A DNA stretch of 14,710 nucleotides. It comes from Blastocatellia bacterium. GTDB taxonomy: Bacteria; Acidobacteriota; Blastocatellia; Pyrinomonadales; Pyrinomonadaceae. Positions 6,647-13,622 of the stretch are shown piece by piece. Where the stretch lies: positions 1-14,710 of the forward strand of contig JACDAY010000358.1 in NCBI GenBank assembly GCA_013695195.1, in the 5' to 3' direction. The first letter of the stretch is position 1, and each line of letters begins with the position of its first letter. Under the pieces are notes generated by a model. It searched no databases. It was not told the origin of the DNA and saw nothing but the letters and a program-made list of their open reading frames with translations. The position numbers and the translations under genes were made by a program.

Positions 6647-7743
6647 GTTAAAAGTTGTATTTCGTCAGCTAAAGGCTGATAGATCTCTCTTTGACCGGCA
6701 TCGTTCGCGTAATCCCAGAGCCCGTTGTTGCAGTGTCGGTTATCAGCCCAGCCCGGATGATTCACTATCGGATACAGGCACATCCCTTCGATTTTCGTGC
6801 CCCCGGAGATGGCAATATACGTCTGCTCGCAGACGTATCTAAACCATTCGGGCCGCTTCTCGTCTTCGATTCCGGTTTCGGCGATGACGATTGGCCGGCC
6901 GTATCTTTCGGCAAACTCATTCAGGATAGAATGAAATGGACGGTAGGATTTATGGCCGAGAGGAATCTTGCGCCGGCTTGGATGGCGCCACTGGTTGTGA
7001 AAATAGTAATTTAAACCGAGCAAATCAAGGTACTTCGGATTGCCGCCGAGTTCCGGCTCTTTTATACCGGCCAGCATATCGAACGCGTCGAATTGGGCAG
7101 AACGATAATTTTCCGCAGCCCTTATTGCATAATGCGAATCGTCTTTAGGCACAACGTGAATTGCCGGATCGGTAAAAAGGATTCGTGCAGTCGGGCATAC
7201 GAATTTTATTACGTCTGTCGATTGAATTGCGGTCCGAACCAACTGGCGTTTTAAATCGTTTCCGCGTTTTTTTTTATTGGGATAAAAATTGCCGACATCA
7301 CCTGCGATCCATGAAAAAAAAGAAATTTCATTGACGGGGCAAACGAAAAGTTCGTTTCCGAGCTCCGATTGTAAATATTCAGTTGTAACGGCAGCAAATT
7401 TAACAAATCTTTCAATAAATTCAGGTGTAAAAATATCAAGATCGTTGGGAAAACCGTAGTGAAAGTAGTCCCAAATGACGCGAATGCCGGTTTTTCGAGC
7501 CGCTGCAACCTGGTTTTCCAGGCTTGAAAAGTCGTATCGAAAAGGCTCTATCTCGATTAAATGCCAGCGTACGCCGTCGCGCGCCGTCCTTATGCCTATT
7601 TCTATCAAACGGCTATAATCAAGTTCGGCAAATTCGTCGTGGCGTGTGGAGGCTACCAGATCGAGTCGCTTTCCGCGATTATTCCTGTGTGTGGAACATT
7701 CGAAGCCGCCCATGAAAAACGATGGAAACAATCCATTTTGCAT
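6634..7743 (-). CDS. GH1-like / clan GH-A glycoside hydrolase, cytoplasmic
   Basis: A TIM-barrel glycosidase resembling the family-1 glycosylhydrolases found beside glf. I start at the ATG at 7743 (369 residues) because AAGG lies 6 nt before it; a TTG two codons earlier is possible. The general acid/base is probably Glu139 in FVCPVNEISFFSW and the nucleophile Glu289 in PIVIAETGIED. The RDGVRWHLIE (~56-65) and WDYFHYGFPND (~91-101) stretches match early barrel strands of GH1-type enzymes, and DLLGLNYYFHNQW (~240-252) the central one. The acid/base motif is VNE and not the usual T-x-NEP, so true GH1 membership is uncertain. No signal peptide is present. It is convergent to glf and divergent from galE, and it may trim or rearrange a glycan made by these genes. 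Substrate unknown. Confidence 0.82.
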   Translation of the reverse strand: MQNGLFPSFFMGGFECSTHRNNRGKRLDLVASTRHDEFAELDYSRLIEIGIRTARDGVRWHLIEIEPFRYDFSSLENQVAAARKTGIRVIWDYFHYGFPNDLDIFTPEFIERFVKFAAVTTEYLQSELGNELFVCPVNEISFFSWIAGDVGNFYPNKKKRGNDLKRQLVRTAIQSTDVIKFVCPTARILFTDPAIHVVPKDDSHYAIRAAENYRSAQFDAFDMLAGIKEPELGGNPKYLDLLGLNYYFHNQWRHPSRRKIPLGHKSYRPFHSILNEFAERYGRPIVIAETGIEDEKRPEWFRYVCEQTYIAISGGTKIEGMCLYPIVNHPGWADNRHCNNGLWDYANDAGQREIYQPLADEIQLLTDLF

Positions 7744-7794
7744 ACTCAACCTTATTTATTTTAGTTTGAGAGCTGTGAAATAAAAAGGAGCTTG

Positions 7795-7833
7795 ATGCAG
7801 TTAATTATACGGACGGCAGGGATTAAATTTTAG
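7795..7833 (+). CDS. Possible 12-codon leader ORF before galE
   Basis: An AAGGAG (7785-7790) stands 4 nt before an ATG that opens a 12-codon frame (MQLIIRTAGIKF) ending in TAG at 7831-7833. It is in frame with galE, whose ATG follows after one codon. galE itself has no well-placed Shine-Dalgarno signal (AGGGA ends about 14 nt upstream). The mini-ORF may load ribosomes for galE by coupling, or it may be chance. Confidence 0.3.
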   Translation: MQLIIRTAGIKF

Positions 7834-7836
7834 CTT

Positions 7837-8811
7837 ATGAATATATTGGTTACCGGCGGTGCAGGATATATAGGAAGCGTCGTCGTAGAAGAGTGCTTGA
7901 AGAAAGGCCACACCACTATTGTTCTTGACAACCTCGTGAAAGGCCATCGCAATAGCGTTCATACTGAAGCACATTTTGTGGAAGGCGAGCTGCTTGACGG
8001 CCCACTGCTAAAAAAGATTTTTCGCGAGAATAAGATTGAAGCCGTCATCCATATGGCTGCGTATTCTTTAGTTGGTGAATCGGTGCTAGATCCGGCTAAA
8101 TATTATGAAAATAATGTTGTTGGCGGACTCTCACTACTGGACGCAATGCAGAATTCGGACGTTAAGAAGATCGTTTTTTCGTCAACAGCCGCAGTTTATG
8201 GAGAGCCGGAAAAACAACCCGTTGAAGAAACCGACAGACTGGCACCGACAAATCCGTACGGCGAAACAAAGCTCGCTTTTGAACATGCTCTTGGTTGGTA
8301 TGAAAATGCTTATGGGCTGCGTTATGCGAGCCTCCGATATTTTAATGCTGCAGGAGCCAGCGCAAAATGCGGTGAGCTGCATGACCCTGAAACCCATTTG
8401 ATCCCGCTTGTTCTGCAGGCCGCCGCCGGAAAAATTCCAGCGATCGATATTTTTGGAGAAGATTATCCGACAAGAGACGGAACCTGCGTCCGCGATTATA
8501 TACACGTCGTCGATCTGGCCCGCGCTCATATTTTGGCACTTCAAATTCTGGGTGAAAGAAGCGCGGTTTATAATCTGGGCTGCGGCGGCGAGGGATATAC
8601 CGTAAACGAAGTTGTTTCAACGGCATGCGAAGTAACCGGAACAGAGATTCCAAAGCGCATTTCTGCGAGAAGGCCCGGCGACCCGGCTGTTCTTATCGCC
8701 GGCTCCGACAAAATAAAGAACGAATTGGGTTGGGAGCCCGAATTTCAAGACCTTCGTGTCATTATTCAATCGGCATGGGATTGGATGAACTTTGAAAGTG
8801 AATTTAAATAA
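7837..8811 (+). CDS. galE: UDP-glucose 4-epimerase
   Basis: An extended short-chain dehydrogenase that interconverts UDP-glucose and UDP-galactose with bound NAD, in the cytoplasm. The 324 residues fit the family. The NAD motif TGGAGYIGS spans 6-14 and Asp31 (VLDNLVKGH) binds the ribose. Thr117 in FSSTAAVYGE aligns with the catalytic Ser/Thr, and Tyr141-x3-Lys145 (NPYGETK) is the catalytic pair. YFNAAGAS (168-175), TRDGTCVRDYIHVVDLARAH (substrate-side loop) and the C-terminal ELGWEP are all typical of GalE and not of other SDR epimerases. It would supply UDP-Galp to Glf. It is transcribed away from the minus-strand glycosidase with 93 bp between the two start codons, so both promoters share that gap. 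A REP-like repeat follows the stop. Confidence 0.95.
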   Translation: MNILVTGGAGYIGSVVVEECLKKGHTTIVLDNLVKGHRNSVHTEAHFVEGELLDGPLLKKIFRENKIEAVIHMAAYSLVGESVLDPAKYYENNVVGGLSLLDAMQNSDVKKIVFSSTAAVYGEPEKQPVEETDRLAPTNPYGETKLAFEHALGWYENAYGLRYASLRYFNAAGASAKCGELHDPETHLIPLVLQAAAGKIPAIDIFGEDYPTRDGTCVRDYIHVVDLARAHILALQILGERSAVYNLGCGGEGYTVNEVVSTACEVTGTEIPKRISARRPGDPAVLIAGSDKIKNELGWEPEFQDLRVIIQSAWDWMNFESEFK

Positions 8812-8844
8812 ACTGGAGCCAGGCAAAATATGTAAAATCGCAAA

Positions 8845-8876
8845 GAATCCGGTGGCTACCGCTACCGGTTCTGACA
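8845..8876 (-). repeat. REP-like palindromic intergenic repeat, copy 2
   Basis: The reverse complement reads TGTCAGAACCG, then GTAGCGGTAGCC, then ACCGGATTC. It matches 3830-3862 with four mismatches in 32. It fills most of the 78-bp gap between convergent galE and the GH1-like gene, a typical REP location. Inner ACCG/CGGT arms can pair. It may act as a transcript end or mRNA-stabilising element. Confidence 0.75.
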
Positions 8877-8889
8877 CGAAACTATTGTA

Positions 8890-10167
8890 TTAAATTTGCA
8901 CGGTTTCTTTTTGCAGTTCACCTATCATCATTCTGGAATTTTTTGTATAGCTCTTAATTTTGTCGACAAGCGGCGTTTCGATCCAGCGCATTCCGTTTCC
9001 TTCACGATTCAACCGGTACAATCCCAATTCCAGGTAAAAATTTTCCAACGGCTCCTGCGAAAACCTGTATCGCCAGTCGATCATTGTAAAAAGCGGAAAC
9101 CATGTGTAACCGATAACCGGCACTCCTTCGCCCCGCAGATTTTTTATCATTAAAACTGACGATTCCAACCACTTCTCGCGTATCTCGTCGCTTCCGACGG
9201 CGCTGGTTTCAGTTATCATAACCGGCACCTGATAGCGGTTGTAATACTGCCGGATCAGATCGGCAAAACCGTCACCTTCCGGCTCCGTTTCGCGAAAAGC
9301 GAGCTTTCCGCGTTTATCGATGTAAAGCTGTTTGGTCGACCATTGCGGGTAAAAATTCATCCCGATCACGTCGAGTGAAATGTTATTTTTCTGCAGGTCA
9401 TCGAGTGCATCAGGCGCCACCCCGTTACGTATAAGCCATGAAAAAAGCAGATGATCGTGCGTCAGGCGTCCCGATATCAGATCGTAACAAAGATAGCCGC
9501 GGTGCTCCTCCTCGCGGGCGATAGAGGCAAGATCTTCTCGTACGGTTCTAGTCATGCCGGTAGCTTCTACGTGAACCATTATCGATTCCGGATCTATCGC
9601 TTTTATCGCTTTCACGGTCCGGACAATGCCTTTTGCAAGCTGCAGCATCAGTCTGATATAACCGGTGTCGCCTTTTAGATAAGGCGGCCACAGGCCGCGC
9701 ATGCCGCACATCAGCGAATTAATGATCGGCTCGTTGAGAGGCGTGTACCACTTGATTAAACTTTTATACCTGTTAGCAAATTCCGCGGCGTAATGAGCCG
9801 CATACTGCGGGTAATCCTTATTCGCATATTCCTTTTTCAGCCAAAAGGGACAGCCGTAATGTATTAAGTCGATTATCGGCAGTATCTTCAACTCTTCGAC
9901 CATAAACGGTATCACTTCATCGGTCCAGCTCCAGTCGAACTTATTTGGTTCCGGCTCGACCTTATACCACGGTACTCCCCACCGCATAGCCTGCAAACCT
10001 AGTTCTTTGGCAAGACCAAGGTCTTCGCGCCAATGCTTGTAATGGCACATTAGCTCGTACTCGTCGAGAGCTCGGTGGCCGGGCCGAGTTTGCGGAACGA
10101 ATGTATTTTCGATGCCTGCCGCCCAAAGAAAATCCTTGGCGCCGGTGTTAATCAAATGCTTTTCCAT
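8890..10167 (-). CDS. GH1-like beta-glucosidase / beta-glycosidase
   Basis: The 425 residues (from ATG 10167; a TTG one codon earlier is also possible) form a GH1-type barrel. The acid/base is Glu146 in YTPLNEPIIN, the classical GH1 T-x-NEP position, and the nucleophile is Glu320 in PVMITETSAVG, the ITEN-like strand-7 motif. Other barrel motifs are MRWGVPWYKVEP, DLIHYGCPFWL, LDVIGMNFYPQW and GYTWFPLFTMIDWRYRF. There is no signal peptide or membrane segment, so it should be cytoplasmic and act on imported or internally made glycosides. It is downstream of GH43 on the same strand, but 183 bp lie between them; that gap is AT-rich and could hold its own promoter, though I see none clearly. The start lacks a strong Shine-Dalgarno signal. 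Exact sugar specificity is not predictable. Confidence 0.88.
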   Translation of the reverse strand: MEKHLINTGAKDFLWAAGIENTFVPQTRPGHRALDEYELMCHYKHWREDLGLAKELGLQAMRWGVPWYKVEPEPNKFDWSWTDEVIPFMVEELKILPIIDLIHYGCPFWLKKEYANKDYPQYAAHYAAEFANRYKSLIKWYTPLNEPIINSLMCGMRGLWPPYLKGDTGYIRLMLQLAKGIVRTVKAIKAIDPESIMVHVEATGMTRTVREDLASIAREEEHRGYLCYDLISGRLTHDHLLFSWLIRNGVAPDALDDLQKNNISLDVIGMNFYPQWSTKQLYIDKRGKLAFRETEPEGDGFADLIRQYYNRYQVPVMITETSAVGSDEIREKWLESSVLMIKNLRGEGVPVIGYTWFPLFTMIDWRYRFSQEPLENFYLELGLYRLNREGNGMRWIETPLVDKIKSYTKNSRMMIGELQKETVQI

Positions 10168-10353
10168 CAAAGGAAATTTCTCACTAAATTTATTTGCTGG
10201 TTTGAAAAATCGGGGATGGATCTTTGCTGATTATCAAATGGTAAAATTGAAATAGGTTTTTATCAAACGCCCAGATGCTTTTTTCTCAAAATCGAGCGTT
10301 AATTATTATGACGCAGCTTTTCAAAATCTGGATGCGTGTGATTTTATTGATCC

Positions 10354-12321
10354 TTAAAAAGCCGTATATTGAACCATTTCAACGGCCGCCACCCCATTGC
10401 GGCAGAAAATGCCGATCTTTGTTTCTTCGTCGGGAATTGAAAATTCACCTAAAATATTTTCTTCGATCTGCATCCGTAAACGCGTTTCTGTTACTAGAAA
10501 GCGGAATTGGTGATAATTTTCCAATTCAAATGTTTTCGGCAGTTGAATTTCAGACGTGTTTTGGCACAAAGTTGCTGTAAGCGAGCGCGAATCGTACCCA
10601 ATATCAAATTCGGCGGCGGTTTGTCCGTCGTTTTGAATGAGAACAAAGCCGAATCCGCTTTTTCCACTGCGAGCCTCTACAAACCTTAAATTGGCCGAAA
10701 ATTCATAGTTTTTCCGTATACTGCCTTTCGTCAAAATTAAAGGTTCAGCACTTTTCGCATTTATTAGTAGTTCCCCATTTTCTACAATACATAATCCTCC
10801 GCCCGATAATTGTTTCCAGCCGTGTGCTTCAATTTCGGGCTCAGGGCGTTCAAATAAATCTTTAAAACCGTCTGTCAAAGCAAAACCGGCAAATTCGGCT
10901 TTCACGCCTTTTGCGATTAGCGATAATTGATTCGAGGATTGGTCAAATAACTTTGCGAAGCGCACGATCGCTTCATCAAGTGAAATACTGACACACAACC
11001 CATTGATATCGATTCGCAGCAGATGAAATGCATCCGCAGCAAAATCTTCAGGAAGCGTGAGCTTTTCTTCGTTGAGCCGTTTATTTTCCTGCCAATAAAT
11101 AACTGCCTGGCTTTGCCCGGGAAAAATAAGAAACTCAAAAGCGGTTTGTCCGTCACTGGTGAAACGAACGCCAAACGATCCTTCTCCGGCATAGGGAGAA
11201 AGCGCCTTTAGGCTAACCTCACATAAAAAACTGCCTATCACCGGTTTGCAGATCAACTCGCTCTCATCGTTACTTCGGGTGATCGCTGAATGTTCCGAAA
11301 GTTCCCAATCGCCGATTGAATGCCAGAACTTTTTATCCGAAAAGCCGTTTACCGATGGCTTTTGGGGCTCGCGTTGCGGCGAAACACTCGGGCCTTCTAC
11401 GAAAATTCTCATTCCAGCAAAGTCCATTCTGTCTATTGCCAATACCCGGCCGTTCTCCGTCCAGCGGTGATAGACACAATAAAGCTCGCGGTTGTCCGGC
11501 CCGCGAACGGCGCTGTTATGACCTGGGCCGACTACCGTGTCCGGAATCGTCCTCAGAATTGGCAGGACTTTTTCGCCGTCTGAAAACTGCTGCCATTCTT
11601 TGTCTAAATTTATATCGTCCGTCACGGCAAAGCTAACGCCATACGAAACATTTTGCCAGTTGCCGCCGCTGAACATTTCGTAATAAATGCCTTTGCGTTT
11701 CAATATGAACGGGCCCTCGACCGTGTGCCAGCGGACGCCGCCTTTTTCAATGCGGTGCGGGTCGTAAACCTGCCAATCGTATTTTGCCCGGGTAACGGTG
11801 CGGGGATTGCCTGCGAGCGTTTGCCAATCGATCATCTCATCGACTACTGTTCCCGTACCGATATGCGTATGCTGAAGAAAATCCGTTGCGTAAAATAAAT
11901 ATCGCTTCCCGTCATCGTCGGTGAATACGTGAGCGTCGATCGCAAACTCTTCTTTCGTCAGTCTATTCCCCGAATCGACAAAGCCGCCGTCCGGCCGATC
12001 GGAAACAGCAACTCGGATCTCCATCAGCGTCTCGTTTCCGGCGCTGTAGTAGAGATAAAATTTACCGTTTGAATATGTAACTTCCGGCGCCCAATAAAAA
12101 GGCGGGCCGTTATCGAGCGGTTTCATCGCCCCGCCGGCTTCAGACCAATTAACCAGATCGCGCGAGCGTAGAATGCCGAAGACATTTCCATCGTGCCAAA
12201 AATCAGTACAGTAAGCAAAATAATCGCCGCAGAATTTTAAGACGAACGGGTCGGGAAAAGAGCGGGGAAATACAGGATTAAGATAACCTTCGGGAACATT
12301 AGCGCGGACGTTTTCTTCCAT
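10354..12321 (-). CDS. GH43 glycoside hydrolase with two C-terminal beta-sandwich-like repeats
   Basis: The 655-residue protein has a five-bladed-propeller GH43 catalytic domain (~12-320) and a long C-terminal region. The catalytic triad is visible: base Asp24 (RSFPDPFVL), pKa modulator Asp129 (FAIDAHVF) and acid Glu202 (HTVEGPFIL). PGHNSAV (~266-272) supplies the His usual in the propeller centre. Residues ~335-480 and ~495-655 look like two copies of one domain: both have a W near the start, an SFGVRF- or GFGFVL-like strand, DGQTA(F/A)EF, then FHLLRIDINGLCVSI or YHQFRFLVTETRLRM. They resemble laminin-G/concanavalin-like sandwiches. GH43 enzymes usually release arabinofuranose or xylose, and a few act on galactofuranose, which would fit the glf locus. 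No signal peptide is seen, which is odd for a plant-polysaccharide enzyme. It starts 31 bp after the receiver-like gene. Confidence 0.92.
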   Translation of the reverse strand: MEENVRANVPEGYLNPVFPRSFPDPFVLKFCGDYFAYCTDFWHDGNVFGILRSRDLVNWSEAGGAMKPLDNGPPFYWAPEVTYSNGKFYLYYSAGNETLMEIRVAVSDRPDGGFVDSGNRLTKEEFAIDAHVFTDDDGKRYLFYATDFLQHTHIGTGTVVDEMIDWQTLAGNPRTVTRAKYDWQVYDPHRIEKGGVRWHTVEGPFILKRKGIYYEMFSGGNWQNVSYGVSFAVTDDINLDKEWQQFSDGEKVLPILRTIPDTVVGPGHNSAVRGPDNRELYCVYHRWTENGRVLAIDRMDFAGMRIFVEGPSVSPQREPQKPSVNGFSDKKFWHSIGDWELSEHSAITRSNDESELICKPVIGSFLCEVSLKALSPYAGEGSFGVRFTSDGQTAFEFLIFPGQSQAVIYWQENKRLNEEKLTLPEDFAADAFHLLRIDINGLCVSISLDEAIVRFAKLFDQSSNQLSLIAKGVKAEFAGFALTDGFKDLFERPEPEIEAHGWKQLSGGGLCIVENGELLINAKSAEPLILTKGSIRKNYEFSANLRFVEARSGKSGFGFVLIQNDGQTAAEFDIGYDSRSLTATLCQNTSEIQLPKTFELENYHQFRFLVTETRLRMQIEENILGEFSIPDEETKIGIFCRNGVAAVEMVQYTAF

Positions 12322-12352
12322 TTAAAGAATTCCCGAAGTCGTCTCAAAAATT

Positions 12353-12751
12353 TTACACAGCTGCCTGCCGGGCAAAATTTCGTTTCGGGATAATTCGATC
12401 CAATCTGGCTTTCAATTGATTCAGATCGCCTTCATAGCATCCACTGTGATTTAAGGTCTTACGGCCTTCGGATAGGGCGAAAATAGCCTGGTTCGCTTCC
12501 CCGGCCCGGCCATCATCAACAATGCTTCGGATCATTCGGAAATCATCCGCAAGCGAGCCTACTTCCAGCAAAATCACGTCCGGCCTGGAGCGAACCGTAA
12601 AATCGGCAAGCTCCTCCAACGCGTCAAAAATATCCGCCGCGTTCCAGGCGAGAAAACCGTTGATCTCTAACCACTGCTTCAATAAATTATGATCAACTAC
12701 AGCTTTCTTTTCGAGTAAAACCAATAAGGGTGTATGTATATTGCCTTGCAT
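12353..12751 (-). CDS. Degenerate receiver-like (pseudo-receiver) protein
   Basis: The 132-residue protein follows the receiver pattern: a first strand (LLVLLEKKAV), first helix (HNLLKQWLEINGF), RPDVILLEVGS for strand 3 and ANQAIFALSEG for strand 4. The phospho-acceptor Asp is replaced by Glu63 (ILLEVGS). The acidic pocket is reduced to Glu14, and the conserved Lys-Pro near the end is missing. It should not be phosphorylated and may be locked in an activated-like state, since Asp-to-Glu often mimics phosphorylation. A GGAGG (complement of 12761-12765) lies 9 nt before the ATG. It is 31 bp upstream of GH43 on the same strand, so it is likely the first gene of that unit. No output domain. The receiver assignment rests on pattern only. 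Confidence 0.7.
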   Translation of the reverse strand: MQGNIHTPLLVLLEKKAVVDHNLLKQWLEINGFLAWNAADIFDALEELADFTVRSRPDVILLEVGSLADDFRMIRSIVDDGRAGEANQAIFALSEGRKTLNHSGCYEGDLNQLKARLDRIIPKRNFARQAAV

Positions 12752-12880
12752 AATAGTCGGCCTCCACTAGAAAGTTAAAGACGAGTTTCGTGCCTAAATT
12801 TCCGAGACAGATTTCTGTCCGGCATTCGTACAAAATATTAATAACAATACTATATCGCAAAAAGCGTTCCACTGTCTACG
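12752..12880. other. Promoter-side spacer upstream of the pseudo-receiver gene
   Basis: This is the near end of an 871-bp gap without an intact gene (12752-13622). It contains the GGAGG ribosome binding site of the minus-strand gene and AT-rich sequence in which its promoter probably lies, but no convincing hexamer pair. The rest of the gap is described in separate entries. Confidence 0.4.
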
Positions 12881-12912
12881 AAAAATAATAAAGGCAAAGC
12901 ACTCGCTTTGCC
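12881..12912 (-). terminator. Rho-independent terminator, leftward
   Basis: Read on the minus strand, GGCAAAGC-GAGT-GCTTTGCC is an 8-bp perfect stem with a 4-nt loop, followed by TTTATTATTTTT. It lies 19 bp after the stop codon (12932) of the decayed minus-strand frame. It therefore probably ended that gene's transcript and shields the pseudo-receiver gene from read-through. Confidence 0.8.
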
Positions 12913-12931
12913 CTGGCCTTTTCAGCCCCGT

Positions 12932-13147
12932 TTACATTGAGCCGCTCTGCCCGCCGGCCGATTTCTTCATCGTCCGGCCCGGGGCTTGAAATTCGTCGAG
13001 AGTTTGCTGGGCAGTTTGTTTAAGTATCACTTTGTTTTGTTCAACTGGATCGACAAGATTCATCTGTACAAAATGATGCAGGCCGCCGGCCGCCGGATCG
13101 CTTTTGATAAGTTCTTCATGCCGCCAGTACTGAGATGGAAAATATAG
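12932..13147 (-). pseudogene. 3' remnant of an unidentified gene
   Basis: A 71-codon minus-strand frame between TAA stops (13148-13150 and 12932-12934) has a strongly protein-like composition. It contains YWRHEELIKSDPAAGG, HHFVQMNLVDPVEQNKVILK and TLDEFQAPGRTMKK, and ends GGQSGSM. It has no ATG, GTG or TTG start before its 29th codon and no Shine-Dalgarno signal, but a good terminator follows its stop. The simplest reading is the C-terminal end of a gene whose 5' part is lost or frameshifted. I do not recognise the family. If translated at all, an internal start at the Met of FVQM would give 43 residues. Confidence 0.5.
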
Positions 13148-13360
13148 TTACGCAGGCGCAACTGAGTGGGTTTGCCGGCGGTTTTCCCTGTGGGTAATCC
13201 CGCTGACCCGTACAACTCTATCCACACCGGCTTGTTTGAGAACAACCGTCCCGGGCAATACTTTCGACGGCGACTTTGAAGAGTTCGATATTCCGATATT
13301 GCCCCTTCGCTAAATATCGGCAGTTGGATTTCGCACTAAGCTCCAGCTGTTTTTCTTATA
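13148..13360 (-). other. Possible further decayed coding sequence upstream of the remnant
   Basis: On the minus strand, frame 13355-13218 reads QLELSAKSN..RYLAKGQYRNIELFKVAVE, then loses sense. A second frame through 13260-13148 reads PGTVVLKQAGVDRVVRVSGI and ends at the TAA bordering the remnant. Neither has a start codon. They could be fragments of the same lost gene with frameshifts, but the plus strand of part of this region also reads plausibly (DPYNSIHTGLFENNRPGQYF), so orientation is uncertain. Confidence 0.25.
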
Positions 13361-13400
13361 TCAGGAAAGCATCGGAAATCTGGCTTTGATGCTTTCCTGA
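13361..13400. repeat. Perfect 13-bp inverted repeat
   Basis: TCAGGAAAGCATC (13361-13373) and GATGCTTTCCTGA (13388-13400) are perfect reverse complements around a 14-nt loop. It lies between the decayed minus-strand sequence and the TonB receptor promoter region. No long T-run follows on either strand (ATTTTG on plus), so it is a weak bidirectional terminator, a protein-binding site or a remnant of a mobile element end. Confidence 0.7.
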
Positions 13401-13418
13401 ATTTTGAACGTGAAAAAC

Positions 13419-13552
13419 AACGAATATAAATCGTTACAACTATTTAACATTAAGTTTCAATTTATGTAACGACTCACGCTCATAATAATCGTTTCGTTAT
13501 TAAAGAATCCCGTTCAGTTTGAAATCAGGCGTGAAATGTAGCGTCGTTACAA
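13419..13552 (+). promoter_or_regulatory. Three CGTTACA boxes upstream of the TonB receptor, candidate operators
   Basis: TCGTTACAA occurs at 13431-13439 and 13544-13552, and its inverse TGTAACGA at 13465-13472. The first box also forms AACGA-N7-TCGTT (13419-13435). Three copies of an 8-9-mer within 122 bp ahead of an outer-membrane receptor suggest a regulator binding array. The receptor start is 70 bp after the last copy. Confidence 0.4.
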
Positions 13553-13622
13553 CACCGAACAGCGCGTAGAAAAAAAAAATTAGATATTTTGGCAGAGAAT
13601 TTCGGAATCGGAGAACAACATT

